A DNA stretch of 48,919 nucleotides from Clostridia bacterium. GTDB lineage: Bacteria; Bacillota; Clostridia; Oscillospirales; RGIG577. The stretch covers positions 1 to 48,919 of the forward strand of contig JAFWDJ010000041.1 in assembly GCA_017513095.1 (NCBI GenBank). Reading direction: 5' to 3'. The position numbers were made by a program, and so were the translations under genes. Shown here piece by piece: positions 41,203-48,919 of this stretch. The notes beneath the pieces are model-generated. The model saw only the letters and a list, made by a program, of their open reading frames with translations, was not told the origin of the DNA and made no database searches. The stretch's first letter is position 1, and each line of letters opens with the position of its first letter.

Positions 41203-42256
41203 CCTTATCATCCTTTCTTTTTTCTGCCGCACGGACTTTTCGTTTTACTGCGCATGAAGGCGTCGCGCGCTCCTGCTTCACGCGCGCGGGCGCGTCTGCC
41301 TGCCGGGACGTTTTTTCTTCGCTCTTTCCTGCGTCTATGACCTCTATTACGTCGCCCTGGCCCCTGAGCCAGATGTCCACGCCGTCGCCGTATACCTCGG
41401 CCTTTATAATCCAGCCGCTTTTATCATGCGATACTACCTCCGCCGTCGGGAAGCGGTCGAGCACGGATTCTATGCTTATCCCCTTATATTTAAAGCAGAT
41501 CGTCCTAAGCTCGCCGCCGAACATGAACTGGATGCGCTTTCTGAACTCGCCCTCCTGAAAGCGGTCGGCGTACGGTTCGTTGAAATGTATGTCCGTAAGC
41601 TCATATTCCGCTATTCTGTCTATGCGGTATATCGTGGGGAACGGATGCTTCGGCACGTCGGGCGTATCCTCGCCTGCGCAGATATAGGCGCACAGATAAA
41701 AGTAATACTCCGAAAACATGATGCCCACGGGCTGCACGAGCCTTGTCACCTTCTCGGGCTCCTTTAGCTTACGATAGCGCATCCGCATAAGCCTGCGCTC
41801 ATATACGGCGCTTGCTATGTTCCACATATCCTCGACAAATCTCTTTTGATGGTGCGGCTCAAGATAGTGATGCTTTTCGTTTGCAATGAGCTTTGCCACC
41901 TTCTTATAATTCGCATACGGCACGCAGCGCATTATAAGCTTGTCTATTATCGGATACATCTCGTCCTTTGTAAGCGATCTGCTCTCAAGCAGTATTTTGC
42001 ATACCGCGAGTATTTCGCTGTTCGTAAGCGTTTTTTTCGAATTCTGCACGAGCATATACCCCTTTTTCGCGCGGTCGTATATAAGCTCGCGGTCGGAATC
42101 GGGATCGTTTGCGAAAAACGAGCGGATGTCCTCTATATCCCGCTGTATCGAACGCTCGTTCACGCCGAATCGGGCTGCCTCGTCTGCCTTTACGATGAGC
42201 TCGCCCTCAACGACGCGGTTATACATATTGATAATTCTTTCTATCTTTTTATCCAT
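41183..42256 (-). CDS. HTH-WYL transcription regulator
   Basis: The 357-residue protein has a DeoR-like winged helix at the N terminus (about 1-60; RFGVNERSIQRDIEDIRSF) and a WYL domain (about 135-300; QPVGIMFSEYYFYLCAY, YRIDRI). A very basic tail of about 50 residues follows, which is unusual. WYL proteins commonly repress defence operons (BrxR and CapW type) until a nucleic-acid or nucleotide signal binds. The gene lies inside the locus, 36 bp after the exonuclease gene, which points to autoregulation. GAGGAG precedes the ATG. Confidence 0.88.
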   Translation of the reverse strand: MDKKIERIINMYNRVVEGELIVKADEAARFGVNERSIQRDIEDIRSFFANDPDSDRELIYDRAKKGYMLVQNSKKTLTNSEILAVCKILLESRSLTKDEMYPIIDKLIMRCVPYANYKKVAKLIANEKHHYLEPHHQKRFVEDMWNIASAVYERRLMRMRYRKLKEPEKVTRLVQPVGIMFSEYYFYLCAYICAGEDTPDVPKHPFPTIYRIDRIAEYELTDIHFNEPYADRFQEGEFRKRIQFMFGGELRTICFKYKGISIESVLDRFPTAEVVSHDKSGWIIKAEVYGDGVDIWLRGQGDVIEVIDAGKSEEKTSRQADAPARVKQERATPSCAVKRKVRAAEKRKDDKDGKRAK

Positions 42257-42292
42257 ATCGCCGCATCTCCTCTCTTTTATATATCCGCCTTT

Positions 42293-43681
42293 TTAATCGT
42301 CCCAGCTCTCTATATCGGCAATCATATCGTCAAGCCCGCCGGGCATGTCGGGGTTATCCATCTCTTTAAGCTTCAAAAACGCCTTCGCCGTCGTTACAGC
42401 GTCCGAAAGAGCTCGGTGCGCCTGCGGATTCTCAACCGAAAGCGCGTCTGCGAGAGTCTCGAGCGATACTTTCGGGGTTTTTATCCCAAGCTCACGCTTA
42501 AACTTTTCAGCGTAGCTCATAACATCGAAAAAGGCGTTCTTCATTTCGATGTGCGCGTACCTTCCCGCTCTCACAAGAAAGCGGCTGTCAAAACTTATGC
42601 AGTTGAAGCCGACAAGCACGCAGCCGTCGGCAAAATCCATGAAATCCTTAAATACGTCCCACACCTCGCGGGCGTCCTTCAGGTCGTCGGGCGTTATGCC
42701 TGTAAGCTCCTGAACGTATTCGCTTAACTTCTTCCTGTCAATCGTTTTTGTGAAGCTTTGGAAAACGTTTTCTCCGCTTTCCGGCACGACTCCGTTTATG
42801 ACCCTGACCGCTCCTATCTCGATTATCGAGTCTTTTTTCGGGTCAAATCCCGTTGTCTCCACGTCGAACGCCACGAACGTGTCAAATCCGCAGTCGCGCG
42901 TCTCTGTCGGGTCGGGATAATCTTCACGCGGTATCGGCTTCGGCCGTGCGCTTTTTTGTACCGGAGGTTTTGCCTCGATGCCGAGCGACGAAATAAAGGC
43001 AATGTACCGTGCCTGCACCTTAGCTGCGTTTTCCTTTGGATTCGGCATATACTCGCCCTTTCCCGTCGCGGCCTTTTCCATACGGTCGCGGTTCTTTTTC
43101 TCAAGATAATTAAATGCGCCCGCTTTTTCGGAATCGTCCCGAAAGCGCGCCCGGGCCTCGGCGATTATGCGCGCCGCCTCGTCATATCTCCGCGTGGTCA
43201 TATAAAACTCCGCGAGGTTTAAATACGCCTGCGGCGGAACGTCGGCCGCGCCGCAAAGAAGCTTTGCCGTCTCTTCGGCCTTTTCGTATTCGTAATCCAT
43301 ATAATACGCGCCGAGCGCGACTCCGCGCAGACGGTTTATCTCAAACGAGGAAAGCCCCGCTGCATCCTTATTCTTATCGTATATCTCGTAAAACCACGGT
43401 CTGCTTTTCTTTTGCACGTTCGCGCCGTCCCCGATTATGGAAAGCACTTTCATATACTCCCGCTTCGGCGGCAAAAGCCGGTCGCTCAGCGCAAAAACGA
43501 CGCTTTTAAAATTACCTGCATGAGACAGTCCCGCCGCGGCCGCGTCCCAAACGGGATTTTCGCCGCATCCCGGCCTGTACGCAAGTATTTCCACGCAAAG
43601 CCTTTCAATATCTGTCGTTTCGCGGCATGCGCCGCATAATATGCTTTCGCTTTCTTTTCCGCATTTGATACATACCGTCAT
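42293..43681 (-). CDS. Zinc-ribbon, TPR-like and DEDDh (DnaQ) exonuclease protein
   Basis: The 462-residue protein opens with a zinc ribbon (Cys4, Cys7, Cys16, Cys19). A helical TPR-like stretch (about 110-200) follows, then a linker, and the exonuclease domain from about 268. Its catalytic residues are Asp273 and Glu275 (AFDVETTGFD), Asp365 (NCISFDSRFL), and His422 and Asp427 (AHRALSDAV). This is a 3'-5' exonuclease of the epsilon type. The ATG at 43681 follows AAGGAGAA and overlaps the helicase stop by four bases, so the two are coupled and may form one DNA-resection unit. Confidence 0.9.
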   Translation of the reverse strand: MTVCIKCGKESESILCGACRETTDIERLCVEILAYRPGCGENPVWDAAAAGLSHAGNFKSVVFALSDRLLPPKREYMKVLSIIGDGANVQKKSRPWFYEIYDKNKDAAGLSSFEINRLRGVALGAYYMDYEYEKAEETAKLLCGAADVPPQAYLNLAEFYMTTRRYDEAARIIAEARARFRDDSEKAGAFNYLEKKNRDRMEKAATGKGEYMPNPKENAAKVQARYIAFISSLGIEAKPPVQKSARPKPIPREDYPDPTETRDCGFDTFVAFDVETTGFDPKKDSIIEIGAVRVINGVVPESGENVFQSFTKTIDRKKLSEYVQELTGITPDDLKDAREVWDVFKDFMDFADGCVLVGFNCISFDSRFLVRAGRYAHIEMKNAFFDVMSYAEKFKRELGIKTPKVSLETLADALSVENPQAHRALSDAVTTAKAFLKLKEMDNPDMPGGLDDMIADIESWDD

Positions 43682-46554
43682 TTTAAATTCTCCTTTTCTT
43701 GCTTGCCCATAGGCTCCATGCCGCAAACGCAGCGCATATCGCAGAACGCGCAGGCTAAACCGTCCTTCGCGCCCTCCTCGAAGCGTTTGCCCTCAATATT
43801 TGCAATAGTTTGAGCGGCCTCCGATATGGCGGTCTTTATGGCCTCGTCCGTCCGCTCGAACGTGATAAGCGGATCGCCGTCCGTCCGGCTCGTATAGTAA
43901 AGGTGCATACGGCTTACTCTCCTGCCGTATCGCTTCTCGGTAAGATATGCGTATATCTCAAGCTGCCGCCTGTAATGCGCGACGCGCTGAGGCTCCTTTG
44001 ATATATCGGGCTTCGGCCCCGTCTTATAGTCGACTATCTCGACCGTATCTCCGTTGCTTTCGATAAGGTCGATTACGCCCTGAAGAATAAAGTCGGGCAG
44101 CACGAGATTGATCTCCTGTTCGGCCTTCCATACGCGCTTTATGTGATCACGCCTGAGATCGTAATATGAAAGCACCTGCGAAAGCGCGTTTTCTCGCTCT
44201 TCCTCGGTAAGATAAAAGCCCGTGTGCTCCTGCAGGGCGGAGTAATTGAGCATGAGCCATTCGCTTATCGACGTCTCTGTAACCTCGTGTGCGCGTCCCG
44301 CGATCGCGCGCCTGTTTATATCCTCCAGCGTCTCATGCACTAGCGTGCCTATCGCCGTATGCTTCATTTTATTGCGCGCGAAGGCGTATTCCTTGAAATA
44401 CTTGTACTGCTTCGGACAGCCGTCGTATATCGAGATATGCGACGTAAACGAATATACTCGCTTGTATTTTGCGGCCTTCACGCCCGAAAACGCGGCCGCG
44501 GAATCGAACATTTCTATATCGGGCAGCTTATCCACATATGGAGCGAAGTGCTTTCCTACGGGCGTCTTCCCTGCAAGAATCAAAAGATCCTGCGCCCTTG
44601 AAAAGGCCGTATAATACAGCCTGTAGAAATCAAAGAATCGTATATCGCTCAGCGGCTCGAACGGTCTTCTGTGGAAAAAGCGGCTCTCCGCGGAATAAAG
44701 CAGATTGTCGATGCTTTGCCGCGGCCTGCCCGAGAGCGAACACGCCACGACAGCGGGAAATTCAAGCCCCTTCGCCTGATGCACCGTCATAAACGAAACG
44801 CAGCCCGACGGCGCATATTCCGATTCGTCCTCGTATTCGCCGATGCCCTCGTCTATCATGAATCTGAGGTAAATATTGAACAGCTCCTCGGGCATGGCCG
44901 TTTTGTTCTGCTCTGTGACGGCGTGCATATCGTGAAGATGCGAAAAACGCGACAGCATCCGTGAAAGCTCCGACAGATTCCGCGCCGCGCGGCTTTTTCT
45001 GATGTCGGCGCTGTCCGCCTGAAGGTATTCTTTGAACGGCTGCGCCGCGATTATGTGATAGAACATGGTCAAAAGGCCAATTTCGGACGTTTCACCGGGC
45101 TTTCTTATAAACGCAATCGTTTTTCCTATGTAATCGTAAAGCGCGGGGTCCGCCTTAATCAAGGGCACCGCTGCCTTGAGGCATGATTTATAATACGATT
45201 TGAGGTCGTCCGATATGGTATACCTGAATCTATCGTTTTTAATATCCGCCGTATAGCTTTGAAAGCACATCATAAGGCAGCCGAGAAGCCGCTTGACCTC
45301 GTCTCGCTCGAAAAACATATCCGATCGCGGCGAATATACGGGAATGCCGTTCTTCTCAAGAAATCGGCCGATTTCCACGGCCTCATTGCTCTTTACCGAC
45401 CTGAACAAAAACGCGATCTGATTGAGATTGCCGATATTCCCGCTTTTTATAAGCCTTTGTATCGTTGAAAGCAGCCGAACGCCCTGCTCTTCTACGGAAT
45501 CCGCCGTGCAGGAATAGACCGAGCCGCACGCATGGCGCGGCTCCTTCGCAGCGCGGATATGCTTTTCGTAACGGAAGTTGTTCCAGTTGAACACGTTCAC
45601 ACCGTCCGCGTTTTCCATCCATCGGCTGTAAAAGCCGATGATCTGAGGCTCGGAGCGGTAATTTACGTCAAGATGAATCTTTTTGCACTCGCCTGCGGCG
45701 AATTTATCGGGAAATTCGAGAATATTTCTTATCGTCGCGCCGCGGAAGCGGTACATGCCCTGATCGTCGTCGCCCACGGCGCAAATGTTATGCCTGTCGC
45801 CCGCGATAAGCATAAGAAGCTGTTCCTGTATGTAATTCGTATCCTGATATTCGTCCACCATAATATACTTTATGCCTTCCCTGACCTTTGAAAGAAGCGC
45901 GGGATTCATACGAAGCATATCGTAGGCTGCGGTCTGCACCGTGGAAAAATCAAGAGCCCCGCGGCGGCGCAAAAGCTCACGGTAGCGCTTTACGAGCTTC
46001 GCAAGAAAGCGCATATCGGGGTCGGCGTCGCACTCCATCGCGTCGACGTCCGCAAGCTCCTCAGTCAGCAGATTTACATACCGGCATATTTCAAGCGACT
46101 GACGCCACACGCTCTTCGCCCTTATATGGTCAGCGAAGCCGCTTATGCTCCTGAAGCTTTCAATGCTGCGGCAGACGAGATACGTCTGCTCGAAGGCGTC
46201 AAGCATGCGCCTGCCGCCGCCGTTTTCGATGTATTCGGAGTTCTCCTTCATAATCCTCAGGCATACCGAATGGAACGTGCCGAGATACATATCGTTCACG
46301 TTTATGCTTTCGTCGTACTTTATAAGCTCGTTCGATATCCTTGTAAGAAGCTCCTTCGCGGCCTTCTGCGTGAACGTGACGCACATTATCTCGCCCGGCG
46401 CGACGCCCAGCTGCGTTACTAGATACGATATGCGCTTCACCAGAGTGAACGTCTTGCCCGTACCGGGCCCCGCGATTATAAGCACGGGTCCCTCGGTCGT
46501 CGTTACGGCTTCTCGCTGCGCGTCGTTGAGCGAAGCGAAATCATACTCTTTCAT
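43678..46554 (-). CDS. UvrD/Rep-type helicase with PD-(D/E)XK nuclease and cysteine cluster
   Basis: The 958-residue SF1A helicase has motif I GPGTGKT (29-35), motif II VDEYQDTN, motif III GDDDQGMYRFRG, motif V TVHQAKGLEF and motif VI YYTAFSRAQ. The C-terminal 200 residues form a RecB/AddB-type nuclease with Asp829 (GVIDLI) and Asp842-x-Lys844 (VDYKTG). Near the end Cys935, Cys938, Cys942 and Cys944 follow an earlier Cys in DGCPKQYKYF, as in the iron-staple nucleases of AddB and Cas4. The ATG at 46554 has AGGTG six bases upstream. It combines in one chain what AddA and AddB share. Confidence 0.9.
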   Translation of the reverse strand: MKEYDFASLNDAQREAVTTTEGPVLIIAGPGTGKTFTLVKRISYLVTQLGVAPGEIMCVTFTQKAAKELLTRISNELIKYDESINVNDMYLGTFHSVCLRIMKENSEYIENGGGRRMLDAFEQTYLVCRSIESFRSISGFADHIRAKSVWRQSLEICRYVNLLTEELADVDAMECDADPDMRFLAKLVKRYRELLRRRGALDFSTVQTAAYDMLRMNPALLSKVREGIKYIMVDEYQDTNYIQEQLLMLIAGDRHNICAVGDDDQGMYRFRGATIRNILEFPDKFAAGECKKIHLDVNYRSEPQIIGFYSRWMENADGVNVFNWNNFRYEKHIRAAKEPRHACGSVYSCTADSVEEQGVRLLSTIQRLIKSGNIGNLNQIAFLFRSVKSNEAVEIGRFLEKNGIPVYSPRSDMFFERDEVKRLLGCLMMCFQSYTADIKNDRFRYTISDDLKSYYKSCLKAAVPLIKADPALYDYIGKTIAFIRKPGETSEIGLLTMFYHIIAAQPFKEYLQADSADIRKSRAARNLSELSRMLSRFSHLHDMHAVTEQNKTAMPEELFNIYLRFMIDEGIGEYEDESEYAPSGCVSFMTVHQAKGLEFPAVVACSLSGRPRQSIDNLLYSAESRFFHRRPFEPLSDIRFFDFYRLYYTAFSRAQDLLILAGKTPVGKHFAPYVDKLPDIEMFDSAAAFSGVKAAKYKRVYSFTSHISIYDGCPKQYKYFKEYAFARNKMKHTAIGTLVHETLEDINRRAIAGRAHEVTETSISEWLMLNYSALQEHTGFYLTEEERENALSQVLSYYDLRRDHIKRVWKAEQEINLVLPDFILQGVIDLIESNGDTVEIVDYKTGPKPDISKEPQRVAHYRRQLEIYAYLTEKRYGRRVSRMHLYYTSRTDGDPLITFERTDEAIKTAISEAAQTIANIEGKRFEEGAKDGLACAFCDMRCVCGMEPMGKQEKENLK

Positions 46555-47335
46555 AGCGCACACCTATCGCTTTCATAAAGTCACAGATTCGGTTAAGGCT
46601 GATTTCGTCGGCGTAAATTTTAAGCGTTACCGCGCCGTCCGGCTGTGCGGGCGCGCTTTCTGCGGCTTTGGGCGCTTCGGCGGCCTGTGCGGGCACGCTC
46701 ACCTGAGGAGCGATGCTTTTAAGCGACTCCGCAAGCTCCGCGGCCTTTGATTTTACGGCGTCCATCGACATAGTCTGAGAGTACACGCGAAGCAGCGCCT
46801 CCTCGAAGGGCGATTTTGTCTTTTTTATCTCCTCGATATCGCCGGCCGCGAGGTTTATCGCCTCGAGCACGCCCTGTTCGTATTTGTTTCGCGCCGTCGA
46901 CGCGTTGAGCCACTTTTCGTCAAGCAAAACGGGAAAGAGCGCGTCGGACAGCGCGCCGAGATGGGCGGACTTCCTGTCGTAAAAATCACGTATCTCCTGC
47001 CTTTTTATCTCTTTCTGACGCTTTTCGAAATCCTTCACAGTTGAATCTATCGCGTTTATATGCCTGTCCACAACGGCGACAAGCGACTTTATCTCGGGCT
47101 CTATCGCGTTGTAAGGCGCAAGGCACTTTTCCTTGTATTTCTTTCGCTCGGTCTCGATGGACGATTTTACATCCTTGAGCAGTTTGCGGTCGTCCTTTGC
47201 CGCCTTTATATTCTCGTCCGTGTATACGGTCTTTTCGTAGCGTGCAAGCCTTTCTTCAAGTCTTTCACGAAGCGCGGGAAAATCCCACATCGTTACATCG
47301 GTATTGTCGATTGTTATAAGCTCGTTGTTTTTCAT
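46541..47335 (-). CDS. DUF1351 phage-type protein
   Basis: The 264-residue protein matches the DUF1351 family found in phage recombination and replication modules. It has an N-terminal region with LKDVKSSIETERKKYKE, a coiled-coil centre with DRHINAIDSTVKDFEKRQ, a low-complexity A/P/S linker (about 210-235) and a short C-terminal beta-alpha unit. Its stop lies inside the start of the helicase-nuclease gene (14-bp overlap), so the two are co-translated. AAGGAGG precedes the ATG. Its biochemical role is unknown, but phage homologues sit near RecT-like and exonuclease genes. Confidence 0.75.
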   Translation of the reverse strand: MKNNELITIDNTDVTMWDFPALRERLEERLARYEKTVYTDENIKAAKDDRKLLKDVKSSIETERKKYKEKCLAPYNAIEPEIKSLVAVVDRHINAIDSTVKDFEKRQKEIKRQEIRDFYDRKSAHLGALSDALFPVLLDEKWLNASTARNKYEQGVLEAINLAAGDIEEIKKTKSPFEEALLRVYSQTMSMDAVKSKAAELAESLKSIAPQVSVPAQAAEAPKAAESAPAQPDGAVTLKIYADEISLNRICDFMKAIGVRYERV

Positions 47336-47414
47336 GTCGTTTCCTCCTTTAATAATTTATCAGAAGCGCTGTATTTCCCCGAGCGCATATTCCTTGATTT
47401 ATCCAACGGCGCGC

Positions 47415-48919
47415 CTACCACTCCAGCGTAAATTCGTCCATCGGGTCAAAGTCGGCGAAGTGGGCGTTTTTGTATTCCAAAAGCGCGGCCAATACGTTTA
47501 CGGCGTTCGCCTCCTGCGCGGCGGCGATAAAATCGGTGATCTGCGCGATATTGCAGCCGCGCACAAAGTCCATCGCGCTTATATCGTCCTTTTCTATGCG
47601 GCCGAGGACCGTCACGCGGTCGAGGTAGGCGACGGCATGGTTTACCGCCCTGCTGTATGAATATATTTTAAAGCTTTTAATATCACAGAACGTCACCGTT
47701 TTTCCGCTCGCAGCCTGCTCAGACGTCCATTTTGCGTCAACCGTGCATCCGGGAATAACAAGCTTCTCGCTCAGGCCGTGTTTGACCGCGCCCTGAAGCT
47801 GAAAGAAGTTTATCGGGCAGCCCGCGTATCGGTCGGGTGCGATATCATCCTTAGTATGTACGGGCTCCCATATCTGCGCAAAGGGCTGCTTTAGTCCTCG
47901 CGCCGTAAAATACGCCTGCCATGCCTCTGTCTCGCTTGTTTCCATTTCCATCGGATGCGCCGCGCGTATCGGCTTATCGCTCAATACGTACGGCGTGCCG
48001 TCGCTTCGTACAAGGCCTCCGTCGGTGCGGGTAAAGTAATTTTTGTCCTGCTCCCATACGATAAGGCACGCCACTCCGTGAAGCACGGGATTCCCTGAAT
48101 ATGCGCGCTCCCATTTATCGGCGGCTCGCCCTTTCCCGCTTATGAAATCTCCGAGTATCAGATCGGCGCGGTTCTTCCAGATGCTTTTTACGTCCTTTTT
48201 CATTTTGGCAAGCTCGCTTTTGGCTTTATCGTACTTTTCTGAATCGGCGCCCTTTTTAGGCAGAGATTTTGCGGTCTTCCCGTCTGGCAGCTCTATTGAA
48301 AACGTAAAATCGGAAAGCATCCTCACCGTGACGGTTTGGTTTCCGAGGTCAAGATGTCTGCATCGGTCTTTGTCAAGACCAAGGTCCGAAAGCATGTTGT
48401 CTCTTAGCTCGTCCTCATCAAGACCGCGAATTCTTGCGTATTTGTCAAGCTCTTTTCGCTTATCGGAAAGAAGCATCGCCGCCCTCGTGTCGCTGTATAG
48501 ATACGCCGCTTGGAATTTTTCATTCCATGCTTTGACGAAGTGTTTTGAAGCTTTTATCAAATCGGCCATTTGGTCTTCGTCCGCCTGCTTTATATATTCA
48601 CCCATATTTTTGAAACCCGTGGACAGTTCTTTGCTTTGCCCTATCAGCGTAAGCAGTCCGGAGTCATATTTATCCGGCAGGATGATGCTTTTTAGGCTTT
48701 TGCAGCCGAAGAACGCACCGCTGCCGATGCTCGTCAAGCTGTCGGGTATTGTGATGCTCGTAAGGTTTTTGCAGCCGTTAAACGCATCGTCGCCGATGGT
48801 CGTCACGCCTTCAGGCAGAGTGATGCTCGTAAGGCTTGTGCAGCCCTCGAACGCCCCCAAACCGATGCTCGTCACACCCTCCGGCAGGGTTATGTTCTTA
48901 AGGCTTTCGCACCACGCGA
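47415..48919 (-). CDS. LRR-DUF4132 protein, 5' end off the window
   Basis: About 500 C-terminal residues are present. The frame stays open through the right edge, so the N terminus is missing. It begins within a 69-bp-repeat LRR array (CESLKNITLPEGV and similar), then switches to a DUF4132 region with GLKQPFAQIWEPVH near the middle and a C-terminal MDFVRGCNIAQITDFIAAA segment with an ankyrin-like end (NVLAALLEYKNAHF). DUF4132 proteins occur beside MoxR and VWA genes, as I recall for E. coli YehI/YehL/YehP. A 79-bp gap separates it from the DUF1351 gene. Confidence 0.8.
   Translation of the reverse strand, partial: AWCESLKNITLPEGVTSIGLGAFEGCTSLTSITLPEGVTTIGDDAFNGCKNLTSITIPDSLTSIGSGAFFGCKSLKSIILPDKYDSGLLTLIGQSKELSTGFKNMGEYIKQADEDQMADLIKASKHFVKAWNEKFQAAYLYSDTRAAMLLSDKRKELDKYARIRGLDEDELRDNMLSDLGLDKDRCRHLDLGNQTVTVRMLSDFTFSIELPDGKTAKSLPKKGADSEKYDKAKSELAKMKKDVKSIWKNRADLILGDFISGKGRAADKWERAYSGNPVLHGVACLIVWEQDKNYFTRTDGGLVRSDGTPYVLSDKPIRAAHPMEMETSETEAWQAYFTARGLKQPFAQIWEPVHTKDDIAPDRYAGCPINFFQLQGAVKHGLSEKLVIPGCTVDAKWTSEQAASGKTVTFCDIKSFKIYSYSRAVNHAVAYLDRVTVLGRIEKDDISAMDFVRGCNIAQITDFIAAAQEANAVNVLAALLEYKNAHFADFDPMDEFTLEW
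48680..48919 (-). repeat. 69-bp tandem coding repeats in the LRR-DUF4132 gene
   Basis: Boundaries at 48726, 48795 and 48864 are 69 bp apart and share unit sequence with the other arrays. The array continues off the right edge. Confidence 0.85.

Noticed and set aside
24754-48919. Prophage or integrative element
   Set aside because: Apart from DUF1351 there are no integrase, capsid, portal, terminase, conjugation or excision genes in the window. The right flank is unseen, so this is not fully excluded.

Overview
The window reads as the chromosome of an anaerobic, low-to-mid GC Gram-positive bacterium of the class Clostridia. The signs are a class C sortase beside an LPXTG protein, lipoprotein signal peptides, strong GGAGG ribosome sites, consensus TTGACA/TATAAT promoters, a DUF4364 protein, oxygen-sensitive Fe-S flavoenzymes, and an ftsE-ftsX-M23-CtpA envelope operon. 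No tRNA, rRNA, CRISPR array, integrase or IS transposase is visible.

The left half (1-24,600) is ordinary chromosomal content in short operons. At the left edge an LPXTG surface protein with an apparent frameshift follows a class C sortase. The sortase lies behind a long untranslated leader that has its own promoter and terminator. An ApbE flavin transferase, a small kinase-like protein and a C39-like papain-fold protein form one operon. Then come an EF-G-like GTPase paralogue, a MmcQ/YjbR-EVE fusion, a three-gene ABC importer of the TrpXYZ type, a cupin, valS, a nitroreductase divergent from an aldo/keto reductase with two 4Fe-4S clusters, a DUF4364 plus metallo-beta-lactamase-fold pair, an Old-Yellow-Enzyme-type flavoenzyme fused to an acetoacetate-decarboxylase-like domain, and ftsE-ftsX-M23-S41.

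The right half (24,754-48,919, running off the right edge) is a compact accessory locus with every gene on the minus strand. In transcription order: a 5'-truncated LRR-DUF4132 protein; a phage-type DUF1351 protein; a UvrD-like helicase with a C-terminal PD-(D/E)XK nuclease and cysteine cluster; a zinc-ribbon/DnaQ exonuclease; a WYL regulator; a 1203-residue BRCT/coiled-coil protein; a DUF2201-VWA protein; an LRR-BRCT-LRR protein; a MoxR AAA+ ATPase; a micro-ORF; a HEPN(Swt1)-ParB-like fusion; a triple alpha-CTD/sigma-region-4-like protein; a HIRAN protein; and a BRCT-LRR-BRCT-LRR protein. I infer a vWA-MoxR NTP-dependent conflict or genome-surveillance system. The MoxR/VWA/DUF4132 proteins would be the energy-driven core, BRCT, HIRAN and LRR domains would do the recognition, and HEPN, PD-(D/E)XK and DnaQ domains would be the effector enzymes, with the WYL protein as regulator. 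Three of its genes carry arrays of 69-bp repeats in exact register with near-identical units, as expected of recombination-driven diversification. Function is inferred from domains and context only.
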